NCBI GenBank assembly: GCA_964602985.1
Contig: CAZRTJ010000021.1
Coordinates: 1-62,899 of the forward strand
Reading direction: 5' to 3'
From: CAYZJB01 sp964602985
GTDB lineage: Bacteria > CLD3 > SB21
DNA length: 62,899 nt
The notes beneath the pieces were generated by a model. That model was not told where the DNA came from. It searched no databases and saw nothing but the letters and a program-made list of their open reading frames with translations. The position numbers were made by a program, and so were the translations under genes. This document shows positions 17,415 to 26,209 of the stretch, piece by piece (within the stretch, counting starts at the first letter, position 1; each line of letters opens with the position of its first letter).

Positions 17415-18128
17415 ATGAAACGATTACTGTTCAGCCTCCTGCTCACTCTGCCAATAGTCGCCCAAGACGCCATTGTGACGGATCGACCCGGCTTCCACGA
17501 CGGCGCGCGTGTGCTGAGGGGCCGTCGAATTCAACTGGAGTCCGGGTATGAATTCAGATCCACGTCGTCCGAGAAGTTGCACACCATGGGCCAGGCTGTC
17601 CTTCGTTATTCGATCAATGCTCGGTTCGAGGCGCGCTTGGGTGCGACGTCGTTTGTTCGAGGCCACGAAAGGCACGGATTCGATGACCTGAAAGTAGGCG
17701 CGAAGTGGCAGGTGAATGAAAACCCGAATGGGACGATTCCTCGAATCGGTGTGCTCGCCTGGACATCGATTCCGACGGGTTCGCGTGAATTTGGCGCGGA
17801 TGAAATGCAGCCCGCCGTGGAGATCGTCGGCGACTGGAATCTCTCGTCCCGCGTCGCTGTGACGGCTGGATGCATCCTCTCGTCCATCGTGGATGAAGCC
17901 ACAAGGTACGGAACAGCGGGCGGTACGTTGTCCGTTTCGATGACGGACAGAATCTCCGGCTATCTTCAGGGACATGTTGGTTTTGAGAACGATGAGGCGG
18001 CATATACCGGGCTCGGCTTGGCGTACGTCATTACCAAACGCCTCCAATGGGATGTCAACACAGCGTTCGGGTTGAACAAAGTCGCCGCAGACTTCGCGGT
18101 GGGAACGGGTGTGGGAATATCCTGGTAG
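17415..18128 (+). CDS. Outer-membrane beta-barrel protein (MetA-pathway/transporter-like)
   Basis: 237 residues with a signal peptide (MKRLLFSLLLTLPIVAQ). After AIVTDRPGFHDGARVLRGRRIQLESGYEF the chain alternates amphipathic strands and ends in VGTGVGISW, a terminal aromatic typical of barrels. The IVTDRPGF opening is typical of the Phenol_MetA_deg/transporter-like family in FCB genomes. Function unknown. The stretch to pntAA (18129-18227) is AT-rich with TTTTTTTT runs but no clear terminator. Confidence 0.72.
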   Translation: MKRLLFSLLLTLPIVAQDAIVTDRPGFHDGARVLRGRRIQLESGYEFRSTSSEKLHTMGQAVLRYSINARFEARLGATSFVRGHERHGFDDLKVGAKWQVNENPNGTIPRIGVLAWTSIPTGSREFGADEMQPAVEIVGDWNLSSRVAVTAGCILSSIVDEATRYGTAGGTLSVSMTDRISGYLQGHVGFENDEAAYTGLGLAYVITKRLQWDVNTAFGLNKVAADFAVGTGVGISW

Positions 18129-18227
18129 CATGATTTTTGTCAGTGCAATTGCGATTTTTTTTGTCAATTTGTTGCCAATTAGAAATTCTGAAACCAGATC
18201 GAATTTGAATAAATCCGAAGGTGAAAC

Positions 18228-19352
18228 ATGAAGATTGCTGTTCCCAGGGAATCCTACGCAGGGGAACTGCGTACGGCGTTGATCCCGTCTGACGTCGCCA
18301 AACTCGTCAAGAAAGGCGCGCAGATATCGGTTGAAGCGGGGCTCGGAGTGGGTTGTCAATACACCGATGACGATTACCAGAAGGCGGGCGCTCAGATCGT
18401 GTCCGACCATCAGGCGCTGATGCGGGACGCGGACCTGGTACTGCGATTGCGCAAGCCGAAATCCGATGAGGTGGATTTGCTGAAATCCGGCGCGATCCAC
18501 GTCAGCTACCTCGATCCGTTTAACGATCGGCCGTTATTGGACAAACTCGCATCGAAGAACGTTTCCTCGATCTGCATGGAGATGATCCCGAGATCCACCC
18601 GTGCGCAAAAAATGGACGCGCTGAGTTCGCAGGCCAGCCTTGCCGGATACGTCGCGGTGATCGTCGCCGCGGAGCGACTCCACAAGATTTTCCCCATGAT
18701 GATGACACCGGCCGGGACGATCAATCCGTCGCGCGTGTTCATCATCGGCGCCGGAGTCGCGGGACTCCAGGCGATCGCGACGGCCAAACGTCTGGGAGCG
18801 CGGGTCGACGCGTTCGATACCCGCCCGGTCGTGGCGGAACAGGTGAAGTCGCTGGGTGGGAAATTTCTGGAAATCGATCTGGGCGAAACCGGACAAACGA
18901 AGGATGGATACGCCAAGGAACTGACGCCGGAGCAATTGCAGAAACAGCGAGACGCGATGAAGAAGCAATGCGGTCTGTCGGACGTGGTCATCACGACGGC
19001 ACAGGTGTTTGGAAGAAAATCGCCGGTGATCATCACTCAGGACATGATCGCCGCGATGAAGCCGGGCAGTGTGGTCGTGGACCTGGCCATCGAAGGCGGC
19101 GGAAATGTGGAAGGCGCGCAACTCGGCAAGGAAGCGAACCTGAACGGGGTGACTGTCATCGGTTTGGAGAACATGCCCGGACGAGTGGCCGTACACGCCA
19201 GCCAGATGTACTCCGCCAATCTGACGGCGCTGATTGAGGAATTCTGGAACAAAGAAAAGACTGAATTCGAACTGAAACTGGACGACGAGATTATTCAGCG
19301 TAGCCTCGTCACTCACCAGGGTCAGATCGTCAACGACATGCTGAAGAAATAG
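18228..19352 (+). CDS. pntAA: NAD(P) transhydrogenase subunit alpha, part 1 (NAD-binding)
   Basis: 374 residues, the split-type alpha1 subunit (domain I) that binds NAD(H). Visible are the N-terminal IAVPRESYAGELRTALIP, SISMEM-type segment ICMEMIPR, and the Rossmann motif FIIGAGVAGLQAIATAKRLGA. The complex couples hydride transfer between NADH and NADP+ to proton entry. A ribosome site (AAGGTG) precedes the ATG. It is the first gene of the pntAA-pntAB-pntB operon, with 8 bases to the next gene. Confidence 0.95.
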   Translation: MKIAVPRESYAGELRTALIPSDVAKLVKKGAQISVEAGLGVGCQYTDDDYQKAGAQIVSDHQALMRDADLVLRLRKPKSDEVDLLKSGAIHVSYLDPFNDRPLLDKLASKNVSSICMEMIPRSTRAQKMDALSSQASLAGYVAVIVAAERLHKIFPMMMTPAGTINPSRVFIIGAGVAGLQAIATAKRLGARVDAFDTRPVVAEQVKSLGGKFLEIDLGETGQTKDGYAKELTPEQLQKQRDAMKKQCGLSDVVITTAQVFGRKSPVIITQDMIAAMKPGSVVVDLAIEGGGNVEGAQLGKEANLNGVTVIGLENMPGRVAVHASQMYSANLTALIEEFWNKEKTEFELKLDDEIIQRSLVTHQGQIVNDMLKK

Positions 19353-19360
19353 GAGATACA

Positions 19361-19759
19361 ATGTTGCGATGGATTCCACTATGGGCGCTGACCCTGATCG
19401 CGGCGGCGCCGGTGCGGGCAAGCGAAGGCGGAGCGAGTGAAGATGTTCCCGTCGAAATTCTGCTTTTCCTTTTGTTCATTCTCGTCATTTCGATTTTTCT
19501 TGGAGTCGAGGTGATTTCGAAGGTGCCGTCCCTGCTTCACACGCCTCTGATGTCGGGTTCCAATGCGATCTCCGGCATCACGATCCTCGGTTCCATGATC
19601 GCGGCGGGAATCGGCGCGGATCACATGACCACCTCGATCATCGGCGCCTGCGCCGTCGGATTTGCCATGATCAACGTCGTCGGGGGTTATCTGGTGACCG
19701 ACCGCATGCTCCACATGTTCAAGAAAAAAGAAGCGCCTAAGAGCGGAGGCAAGTCATGA
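19361..19759 (+). CDS. pntAB: NAD(P) transhydrogenase subunit alpha, part 2 (membrane)
   Basis: 132 residues, the alpha2 membrane subunit. It has an N-terminal hydrophobic segment (MLRWIPLWALTLIAAAPVRA) that looks like a signal peptide or extra helix, then the family core: SKVPSLLHTPLMSGSNAISG and three helices up to NVVGGYLVTDRMLHMFKKK. Its stop overlaps the pntB start (ATGA at 19756-19759), indicating coupled translation. Confidence 0.95.
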   Translation: MLRWIPLWALTLIAAAPVRASEGGASEDVPVEILLFLLFILVISIFLGVEVISKVPSLLHTPLMSGSNAISGITILGSMIAAGIGADHMTTSIIGACAVGFAMINVVGGYLVTDRMLHMFKKKEAPKSGGKS

Positions 19760-21135
19760 GTCACGCCACGCTGATTAATCTGATTTACATCTTGTCCGCG
19801 GTGACGTTCATTTTGGGCTTCAAGATGATGTCTGCGCCGGCCCTGGCGCGCAAAGGCAATATCATTTCCGCCATCGGGATGGGAGCCGCGATCGCCGTGA
19901 CATTCCTGGTTCCGGAGATTGTCCAGCTTCAAAATCTCCTGATCGGCGCCTTGGCCGGCGCGGTGATCGGTGCGATGTTTGCGTACCTCACGCCGATGAC
20001 CGGGATGCCACAGATGGTCGGTCTCCTGAACGGATTCGGCGGTCTGGCCAGTCTGCTCGTGGCTTGGGGCGAGTATTATGTTCATTTCGACACGTCCGGC
20101 TATCGCGCGACGGTGCTGGTGGTTACGGCGGTCATTGGCGCCGTGACTTTCTCGGGCAGTGTGGTGGCCTGGGCGAAATTGGAGGAGAAGTTCATTCCGA
20201 CTCGGCCCGTGTTATTTCCGGGACAATTTCTGGTCAACCTCGGCATGCTCGGAGTCGCGATCGCGCTCGGCGTTGTGTTCGCGTTGCATCCCGGCGACGG
20301 CATGACGTTTTTCATCGCGATTTCGGTGCTCGCTTTTTTGTTAGGAATTCTTCTCGTGATTCCGATCGGCGGGGCGGACATGCCCGTGGTGATTTGTTTG
20401 TTGAACAGCTATTCCGGGATGGCCGCGTGTGCGTCGGGATTTGTCGTGCTGAATAATCTGTTGATCGTCGCGGGTGCGCTCGTCGGGGCGAGCGGCATCA
20501 TCCTCACGCTCATCATGTGCAAGGCGATGAATCGCAGTGTCGCCAATGTGTTCCTCGGAGGATTCGGCGCATCCGGCGGCGCGGCGGGCAAGGCCACCGG
20601 CGAAGTGAAAGCCGTCAAGGCGGACGAAGCGTATCTGATGCTGGAAGCGGCCGCTTCTGTAGTGTTCGTACCCGGTTACGGACTCGCCGTTTCACAAGCA
20701 CAGCACACGGTGCGGGAGTTGGGTGAACTGCTCGAGAAAAACGGCGCGGACGTGCGCTATGCGATTCATCCGGTCGCCGGACGCATGCCGGGTCATATGA
20801 ATGTGTTGCTGGCCGAGGCGAATGTGTCCTATGACCATCTGGCGGAAATGGACAGCGTCAATCCGACGATGGAAACCGTCGACGTCGCCATCGTGGTGGG
20901 CGCCAATGACGTGGTGAATCCCGCCGCGAAGGAAGACAAGAACAGTCCGCTGTGGGGCATGCCGATCATCGAGGTCGACCGGGCGCGGACGGTGATTGTG
21001 CTGAAGCGGTCGATGAATACCGGATTTGCTGGCGTGGACAATCCCCTGTTCTTTCGCACGAACACGAGGATGCTCTTTGGCGACGCAAAAGCCAGCCTCC
21101 AGGCCGTGGTCAACGAATTCAAAGGCAGTTCGTAA
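19756..21135 (+). CDS. pntB: NAD(P) transhydrogenase subunit beta
   Basis: 459 residues. The membrane half (1-260) includes TPMTGMPQMVGLLNGFGGLAS, and the C-terminal NADP-binding domain III begins around 280 with VPGYGLAVSQAQHTVREL and includes HPVAGRMPGHMNVLLAEANV and VVGANDVVNPAA. Together with pntAA and pntAB it forms the proton-translocating transhydrogenase that supplies NADPH. The operon ends with a strong terminator at 21157-21186. Confidence 0.96.
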   Translation: MSHATLINLIYILSAVTFILGFKMMSAPALARKGNIISAIGMGAAIAVTFLVPEIVQLQNLLIGALAGAVIGAMFAYLTPMTGMPQMVGLLNGFGGLASLLVAWGEYYVHFDTSGYRATVLVVTAVIGAVTFSGSVVAWAKLEEKFIPTRPVLFPGQFLVNLGMLGVAIALGVVFALHPGDGMTFFIAISVLAFLLGILLVIPIGGADMPVVICLLNSYSGMAACASGFVVLNNLLIVAGALVGASGIILTLIMCKAMNRSVANVFLGGFGASGGAAGKATGEVKAVKADEAYLMLEAAASVVFVPGYGLAVSQAQHTVRELGELLEKNGADVRYAIHPVAGRMPGHMNVLLAEANVSYDHLAEMDSVNPTMETVDVAIVVGANDVVNPAAKEDKNSPLWGMPIIEVDRARTVIVLKRSMNTGFAGVDNPLFFRTNTRMLFGDAKASLQAVVNEFKGSS

Positions 21136-21156
21136 GACAGAATGATCGAAGCATCC

Positions 21157-21187
21157 AAATTCCCTCAGAAGAGGGAATTTTTTTTTC
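21157..21187 (+). terminator. Rho-independent terminator after pntB
   Basis: A 10-bp stem (AAATTCCCTC with GAGGGAATTT) closes a 4-base loop AGAA and is followed by six more T residues. Confidence 0.9.
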
Positions 21188-21447
21188 GTGGGCGATTGAG
21201 CGCGGGAATTGGCGTGAGGGTTGACTTTCCACTCGCAATTGGAAAGATATGAGACGGCGGAGTCTGCAGCTGACGAAGGTTATGGAGAATGGATTTCTCC
21301 TACGACGGTACGGAAGAGCGAGTGCACAAGAAAGTCCCCGTCAAGTCGGTTTGGTTGTGAGGCAGGCGCCCTCGAACCAGTGACTTGATTTGTCAGCCCA
21401 ATCGAAATTCACGTTTTCATTTTCGTTTTTTTCGTTTATGCTTGGGC
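21188..21447 (+). other. Intergenic stretch without a recognised gene
   Basis: The only possible ORF is a 44-codon frame from ATG 21249, basic and without similarity I recognise, preceded by GGAAAG. A TTGACT at 21221-21226 with AGATAT 18 bases later could be a promoter. I see no clear RNA fold. A 3-mismatch-prone T-rich stretch lies just before the next gene. Confidence 0.3.
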
Positions 21448-21825
21448 ATGCGAAAGGCCCTTTCGGTATCGATGAGCGTGTTCTTCATCGTCGTGACGCA
21501 TCCGCAGTCCTTCCTGGCGACGTGGATTCGGCCGTCGGCGGTGGTGTTGTATTGGGATGGGCCGGATCAGGATGAGGACGTGTTCATTCGCACCTGCCGT
21601 CTCGCGCACGAACATGCAGATTGCTTTATCCACAAAGAAGAGAGCCGAAACGATTTGGGTCGGAAGTTGACCGGATCGATGAAGACGCGGTTTGAATGCG
21701 TGATTACGGAGACGTCCCTCGCCCCGCCCGAATCGTCCACTCGAAATTTCATTTTTGTCGGAATAGAGGATCGAGCGCGTTTTGCCCGCCGGTATTTTCA
21801 CCCTCCGGATATTCTTCGTTCCTGA
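21448..21825 (+). CDS. Hypothetical protein
   Basis: 125 residues, not recognised. It opens with a hydrophobic run (MRKALSVSMSVFFIVVTHP) and continues with LYWDGPDQDEDVFIRTC and a Lys/Glu-rich centre. There is no ribosome site; instead TATGCTTG (21437-21444), close to the Bacteroidota -7 box, ends three bases before the ATG, as expected of a leaderless gene. An ORF of nearly the same extent exists on the opposite strand; the plus-strand one is preferred for its less basic composition and for co-direction with the next gene. Confidence 0.4.
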   Translation: MRKALSVSMSVFFIVVTHPQSFLATWIRPSAVVLYWDGPDQDEDVFIRTCRLAHEHADCFIHKEESRNDLGRKLTGSMKTRFECVITETSLAPPESSTRNFIFVGIEDRARFARRYFHPPDILRS

Positions 21826-21866
21826 TGGACTGATGACGAGAATCTGCATTCTGGAACGGAGGTTGT

Positions 21867-23987
21867 ATGAGATGTTGTCTGCTCCTGCTGTGGGCGGTTG
21901 TGTGTACGGCCGTCCGGGGTCAGGAAGAGAAGGATTCGATTGACTTTACATTTCGCGGGGTGACGATCACGGCTACGCGAATTCCGGAGCCTTTGTACGA
22001 GGTTCCGATGGCCATTTCGGTGATCGACCAAGAGCGTTTTCTGGATCAGCGGGGGATTGGCTTGGAGGGCGCGCTCGGCGGAGTGCCGGGTGTGCTCGTG
22101 CAGAGCCGCGCCGGGAGTCCGGATGTACGAATTGCCATTCGCGGCTACGGCGCGCGTGGTGCGGGCGATCGGTCCAATGCGGGAACTACCAGGGGAATCC
22201 GCGTGATCACGGACGGATTGCCGGATACCGAGCCCGATGGCCGCACGTCGATGGATTTTGCGGATCCCAATCTCATCGAAGGCATCGAGATTGTCCGATC
22301 CAACGCGTCGTCGGTGTGGGGGAATGCGGGCGGAGGCGTCCTCAACATTCGCACCGTGCCGGAGTTCGATACCTCCTTCACGCTGTTTTCTGCCAAAGGC
22401 GGGTCGTTCGGCTATCGGGACGTTTCGCTCAGGCAAGGTGTTCCGCTGGGGACTGGCCGCTTCGTCGGATCGGTATCGCGTTCGACATTCGACGGCTGGC
22501 GGGAGAATTCTCGGTCGGATCGGACGCTTCTCAGTCTGACTTCGCGCATTCTGCTTGCGGAAAAGACAAATCTGGGACTGATCCTCGGTGCGACGGAAAA
22601 TCGTTTTGCCATTCCCGGCCCGTTGACGGAACGGCAATACGACAGCAGTTCGACTCAGGCCAACCCGACGTACGACAGCCGCCGGGAACGAAGGATCAAC
22701 CGGCTGGTCCGGTTTGGAGCTACCCTCGATCACGAGTGGGACGAGCAGGCCGTCAGCGGGGCCGTGTTTGTCAACCCGAAGTACTTGCAGAGATCGGAAC
22801 GAGGGACCTATCGCGATTTCACGCGTTACCACCTGGGTGGAAACCTTTCATACCGACGAACCTTCCGCTTCGGCGAGGACACAAAGGCAATCTTTCTGAT
22901 CGGGATGGACGAAGCGGTTCAGGACGGCGCCGTGTTGTTCTATTCCTTGACGTCGGAGGGAGAGAGGGGCGATCAATTGCGGGCCGACAAACGCGAAGGC
23001 GCCAACCACATGGGCGGATTCGCGCAGAATGAGATTCTCCTGCAAGACAAACTCACATTGCTGGCAGGCATTCGATACGACCATGTCACGTATTTCAACC
23101 GGGATTTTCTTAATCCGTCTCTCGGGGAATCCAAACGCAGTTTCCGCGGATGGTCGCCGAAGGTCGGGGTCAGCTACCGCTTTGAGCAGACGCACAGTGT
23201 GTATGCGAGTTTCGGTACCGGCATCGAGGTGCCCGCCGGGAATGAAACGGATCCGGTTTCAACATTTGGTCAAGACACGGTCTATCTGATCAATCCACTT
23301 CTCAAACCGATTCGCTCCATAACGGTGGAAGCAGGTACCCGCAGAGCGCGACGCATGATCGAAGGTCCCGTTGCGCTGTGGAGTTATGAGGTCGCGCTCT
23401 ACACGATCCGTGTCACCAACGACATCATTCCCTATCGGGGCGGACGATTTTACTTCACCGCTGGCAGGACACATCGGACCGGTCTGGAAATCGCCGGTCA
23501 GCTGTCGATGCGATGGGGTTTGGATCTGTCCGGGTCGTGGACCCTTTCCAGAAACCGGTATGATCGGTACCGTGTGGACTCCGTTCACTATGATGCCGGG
23601 AAAGCGAACGTCTTTGCCGACTACAAGGGAAATCGGTTGGCCGGGGTTCCCGAGACGTTTTATGGATTCGGGATCAAGGTGTATCCCGATGCGCTGAAGG
23701 GCTTCTACGTTCAATTGGATGGACAAGGCTTGGGCAGTTATTGTGTCGACGACGCCAATACGACCAGGGTTCCGTCGTACGTGATGGCGAATGTGACGGT
23801 CGGACTGGTCCGCCCGATTCGTGCCGGCCGTTTCCAAGTGCGGCCCTATGCAAACATTCAGAATATCCTGAACCGGAGGTATATTGGTTCGGCATTCATC
23901 AATCCGGATGTGGTGGACGGAGAAGCGGTGTACATCGAACCCGGATTGCCGCGGCAATGGAGCATAGGCCTGTCGATTCGAATGTGA
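21867..23987 (+). CDS. TonB-dependent outer-membrane receptor
   Basis: 706 residues. A signal peptide (about 1-18) is followed by the plug: FRGVTITATRIPEPLYEVPMA, ALGGVPGVLVQSRAGSPDVRIAIRGYGARG, and NAGGGVLNIRTVPEF. The 22-strand barrel fills residues about 190-706 and ends PGLPRQWSIGLSIRM, a C-terminal aromatic-rich strand. It is of the FecA/siderophore-like type rather than SusC, because there is no carboxypeptidase-like N-terminal domain and no SusD partner follows. The ligand is unknown. The exbB-exbD-exbD-tonB genes at 60.5 kb could energise it. The start has a GGAGG ribosome site. Confidence 0.93.
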   Translation: MRCCLLLLWAVVCTAVRGQEEKDSIDFTFRGVTITATRIPEPLYEVPMAISVIDQERFLDQRGIGLEGALGGVPGVLVQSRAGSPDVRIAIRGYGARGAGDRSNAGTTRGIRVITDGLPDTEPDGRTSMDFADPNLIEGIEIVRSNASSVWGNAGGGVLNIRTVPEFDTSFTLFSAKGGSFGYRDVSLRQGVPLGTGRFVGSVSRSTFDGWRENSRSDRTLLSLTSRILLAEKTNLGLILGATENRFAIPGPLTERQYDSSSTQANPTYDSRRERRINRLVRFGATLDHEWDEQAVSGAVFVNPKYLQRSERGTYRDFTRYHLGGNLSYRRTFRFGEDTKAIFLIGMDEAVQDGAVLFYSLTSEGERGDQLRADKREGANHMGGFAQNEILLQDKLTLLAGIRYDHVTYFNRDFLNPSLGESKRSFRGWSPKVGVSYRFEQTHSVYASFGTGIEVPAGNETDPVSTFGQDTVYLINPLLKPIRSITVEAGTRRARRMIEGPVALWSYEVALYTIRVTNDIIPYRGGRFYFTAGRTHRTGLEIAGQLSMRWGLDLSGSWTLSRNRYDRYRVDSVHYDAGKANVFADYKGNRLAGVPETFYGFGIKVYPDALKGFYVQLDGQGLGSYCVDDANTTRVPSYVMANVTVGLVRPIRAGRFQVRPYANIQNILNRRYIGSAFINPDVVDGEAVYIEPGLPRQWSIGLSIRM

Positions 23988-24014
23988 GCGCACGACGTTT
24001 GATCCCCGATGCAA

Positions 24015-24043
24015 TTGATTTTCGGTGCGGTGTTCGCTATCAT
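24015..24043 (+). promoter_or_regulatory. Promoter for the small membrane-protein gene, leaderless arrangement
   Basis: -35 TTGATT, 17-base spacer, -10 TATCAT. It would start transcription at about 24050, on the GTG codon at 24051. Confidence 0.4.
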
Positions 24044-24050
24044 GCGGGTC

Positions 24051-24512
24051 GTGAATGAGAACGACCAAAAGATGCTTCGCTATGCGCGGTACGAAGAGCC
24101 CCTGCGCGAAAGTTTTTTCCACAACATCACGATGGCCAATGTCGTGGCGCTGGCGGGATGGTTGGCGGTGACCGTCGTCCGCGATGAGATTCATTTGGGG
24201 ATTTGGCTGAGACTGCTGACTACGGCGCTGACCCTCAGCTTGTCCGGGTGGGCCGCCCAACGGCTGTGGTTTCGATGGGCGGATCGGTTTGACCGACCCT
24301 TCGGGTTGGCAGCGTATGGCAGCCGGATGCCGGCGACTTTTCTGTTCGGCGGAATATTCGGAGTGGTTTTGTGGTTGGTTCTGTCGAAGCCTCTGTTGGA
24401 CGGGGCGGGTACCGTCTTTCTTCTGCTGGGCGGGACGGCCGTGGCATTGCAATGGCCCTTGCAATGGAGCGAATTTAATCGACTCCGCAAAATTTGTTTG
24501 ACGAATTTGTGA
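24051..24512 (+). CDS. Hypothetical integral membrane protein
   Basis: 153 residues from GTG 24051 (MNENDQKMLRYARYEEPLRES), a start chosen because the predicted transcription start falls on it; in-frame ATGs at 24009 and 24042 are alternatives. Four hydrophobic segments: ANVVALAGWLAVTVV, LLTTALTLSLSGWAA, LFGGIFGVVLWLVLS and FLLLGGTAVALQWPL. No family recognised. It lies between the TonB-dependent receptor and trxB, 29 bases before the latter. Confidence 0.65.
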   Translation: MNENDQKMLRYARYEEPLRESFFHNITMANVVALAGWLAVTVVRDEIHLGIWLRLLTTALTLSLSGWAAQRLWFRWADRFDRPFGLAAYGSRMPATFLFGGIFGVVLWLVLSKPLLDGAGTVFLLLGGTAVALQWPLQWSEFNRLRKICLTNL

Positions 24513-24541
24513 CGGATTGAGTACAAGGAGAGTGCACGCGT

Positions 24542-25474
24542 ATGGAAATTGTCAAAGTCATCATCATTGGTTCGGGTCCCGCGGGGTTTACGGCGGCGCT
24601 CTACGCATCACGCGCCAACCTGAGTCCGCTCCTGTTTGAAGGCCCGCAGCCCGGAGGGCAACTGACCATCACCACGGAGGTCGAGAATTTTCCCGGGTTT
24701 CCGAAGGGCATTCAGGGACCGGAGTTGATGGAACTGTTTCGTGAACAGGCGCACCGATTTGGCGCGAAGAGTGTTTTTAAATCGATCGCTTCCGTGGATT
24801 TTTCCAAACGCCCATTCAAAGTCATCGATGAGGACGGCGCGGAGTATTTGTCAGAAACTGTGATTGTCAGTACGGGGGCGTCGGCAAAGCTGTTGGGGCT
24901 TCCCAAGGAAAAGGAACTGATGGGATACGGAGTGTCCGCGTGCGCCACGTGCGACGGGTTCTTCTTTAAGGGGAAAAAGATCCTGGTGGTGGGGGGCGGA
25001 GACACGGCGTTGGAGGAGGCCAATTTTCTTACGCGGTTTGCCGCGGAGGTTACGATTGTCCATCGCCGCGAGGAGTTCCGCGCGTCGAAGATCATGCAGG
25101 ATCGCGCCCGGCAGAACGAGAAGATCCGGTTCCTGTGGAATTCCGTGATCGTCGATATTGTTGGAAATTCCGAGACACGCATCCAGGCCGTGAAAGTCAA
25201 GAACGTCAAGACGGGCGAAGTCTCGCAGATGCCGACGGAGGGTCTCTTTATCGCGATCGGTCATGAACCCAATACACGGATTTTCCAGGGGATTCTCGAC
25301 ATGGACGAAAATGGTTACCTGAAGACGAAAGGCAAAACGTCCCTGACGAATGTCGAAGGCGTTTTTGCCTGCGGAGATGCGCAAGACCATTACTATCGGC
25401 AGGCGGTCACGGCGGCCGGCAGTGGTTGTATGGCCGCGATCGATGCCGAGCGATACTTAATGACGCAATCATAG
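24542..25474 (+). CDS. trxB: Thioredoxin reductase
   Basis: 310 residues, the standard length of low-molecular-weight TrxB. It reduces thioredoxin with NADPH through FAD and a redox disulfide. Visible are the FAD-binding GSGPAGFTAALYASRANL, the active site CATC (Cys134/Cys137), the NADPH-binding GGGDTALEEANFL with HRRxxFRAS, and the C-terminal GVFACGDAQDHYYRQAVTAAGSG. The start follows AAGGAG. It may head a unit with the lipoprotein gene 15 bases downstream. Confidence 0.96.
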   Translation: MEIVKVIIIGSGPAGFTAALYASRANLSPLLFEGPQPGGQLTITTEVENFPGFPKGIQGPELMELFREQAHRFGAKSVFKSIASVDFSKRPFKVIDEDGAEYLSETVIVSTGASAKLLGLPKEKELMGYGVSACATCDGFFFKGKKILVVGGGDTALEEANFLTRFAAEVTIVHRREEFRASKIMQDRARQNEKIRFLWNSVIVDIVGNSETRIQAVKVKNVKTGEVSQMPTEGLFIAIGHEPNTRIFQGILDMDENGYLKTKGKTSLTNVEGVFACGDAQDHYYRQAVTAAGSGCMAAIDAERYLMTQS

Positions 25475-25489
25475 AAGAACGGAGAGAGA

Positions 25490-26209
25490 ATGAAAACGCT
25501 GATGTACGCGATCTGCGGCGCGCTGATGATCGGCTGTGCCACCGGACCCAAAGTGATAAGCGACGGCAAATGGCCTGAGGTCAAAGCGCGAGCCGGTTCT
25601 TCCGTTGTCACGCTGTACGTGAGCGACGTGGACATCGAATGTCGGATCGTGGATGTCTCGGCCAGTGAACTCACGATCGAACGAAACGGTAAGCAGGAGA
25701 AACTGCCGTCCGATGCCGTGAATCGTGTCGTCGTTCCGTACGCGGGAAACAAGTCGAGCGCGCGCTGGATCGGCGCTGGCGTTGGATTTGTGGTTGGTTC
25801 CGCCGTCGGATACGCCGTGGGCAATGCGGCCAGCGACGAATCAGGAGCCAAAGTGATCGCGCATCCGTTATCGCTTCTGTCTATGCTGGGTCTCACGGCC
25901 GGCGGAGCGGTGATCGGCGGAAATTTCACGCGCGACGAGGCGGTTGATGTCCATCGGGAGCCGATGCGGTTTACACTCGACATCGAAGTTGGCGATGCGA
26001 TCACTCCGCTGGAGTTGAACTCGTTCGGCCTCTTTCAGGATGTCAAAGTCGGCGAGGGGGAGAAGATCATCCAGGTGCAGGTGTTCACGCTCGGTCAGGA
26101 CCGATATCTGTTGCTGTACGATGTGGCGACCACCACGGGATACGATGTGCGGTGGACGGTTGTCAGCAGTTCCTACCTGGCCGCGCAAAAAGCCAAAATC
26201 AAAGGATGA
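25490..26209 (+). CDS. Lipoprotein with glycine-zipper segment
   Basis: 239 residues. The signal sequence ends in a lipobox (ALMIGC, Cys16). A short beta domain resembling an SH3/Sm-like strand set (VTLYVSDVDIECRIVDVSASELTIERNG) is followed by a small-residue stretch IGAGVGFVVGSAVGYAVGNAAS and another at GLTAGGAVIGG, a glycine-zipper pattern found in envelope proteins. Function unknown. Its stop overlaps the next gene's start (ATGA at 26206-26209). Confidence 0.75.
   Translation: MKTLMYAICGALMIGCATGPKVISDGKWPEVKARAGSSVVTLYVSDVDIECRIVDVSASELTIERNGKQEKLPSDAVNRVVVPYAGNKSSARWIGAGVGFVVGSAVGYAVGNAASDESGAKVIAHPLSLLSMLGLTAGGAVIGGNFTRDEAVDVHREPMRFTLDIEVGDAITPLELNSFGLFQDVKVGEGEKIIQVQVFTLGQDRYLLLYDVATTTGYDVRWTVVSSSYLAAQKAKIKG

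Noticed and set aside
18129..18227. Promoter for pntAA
   Set aside because: TTGCCA is followed after 17 bases by CAGATC, a poor -10; other combinations in this AT-rich gap are no better, so none is annotated.
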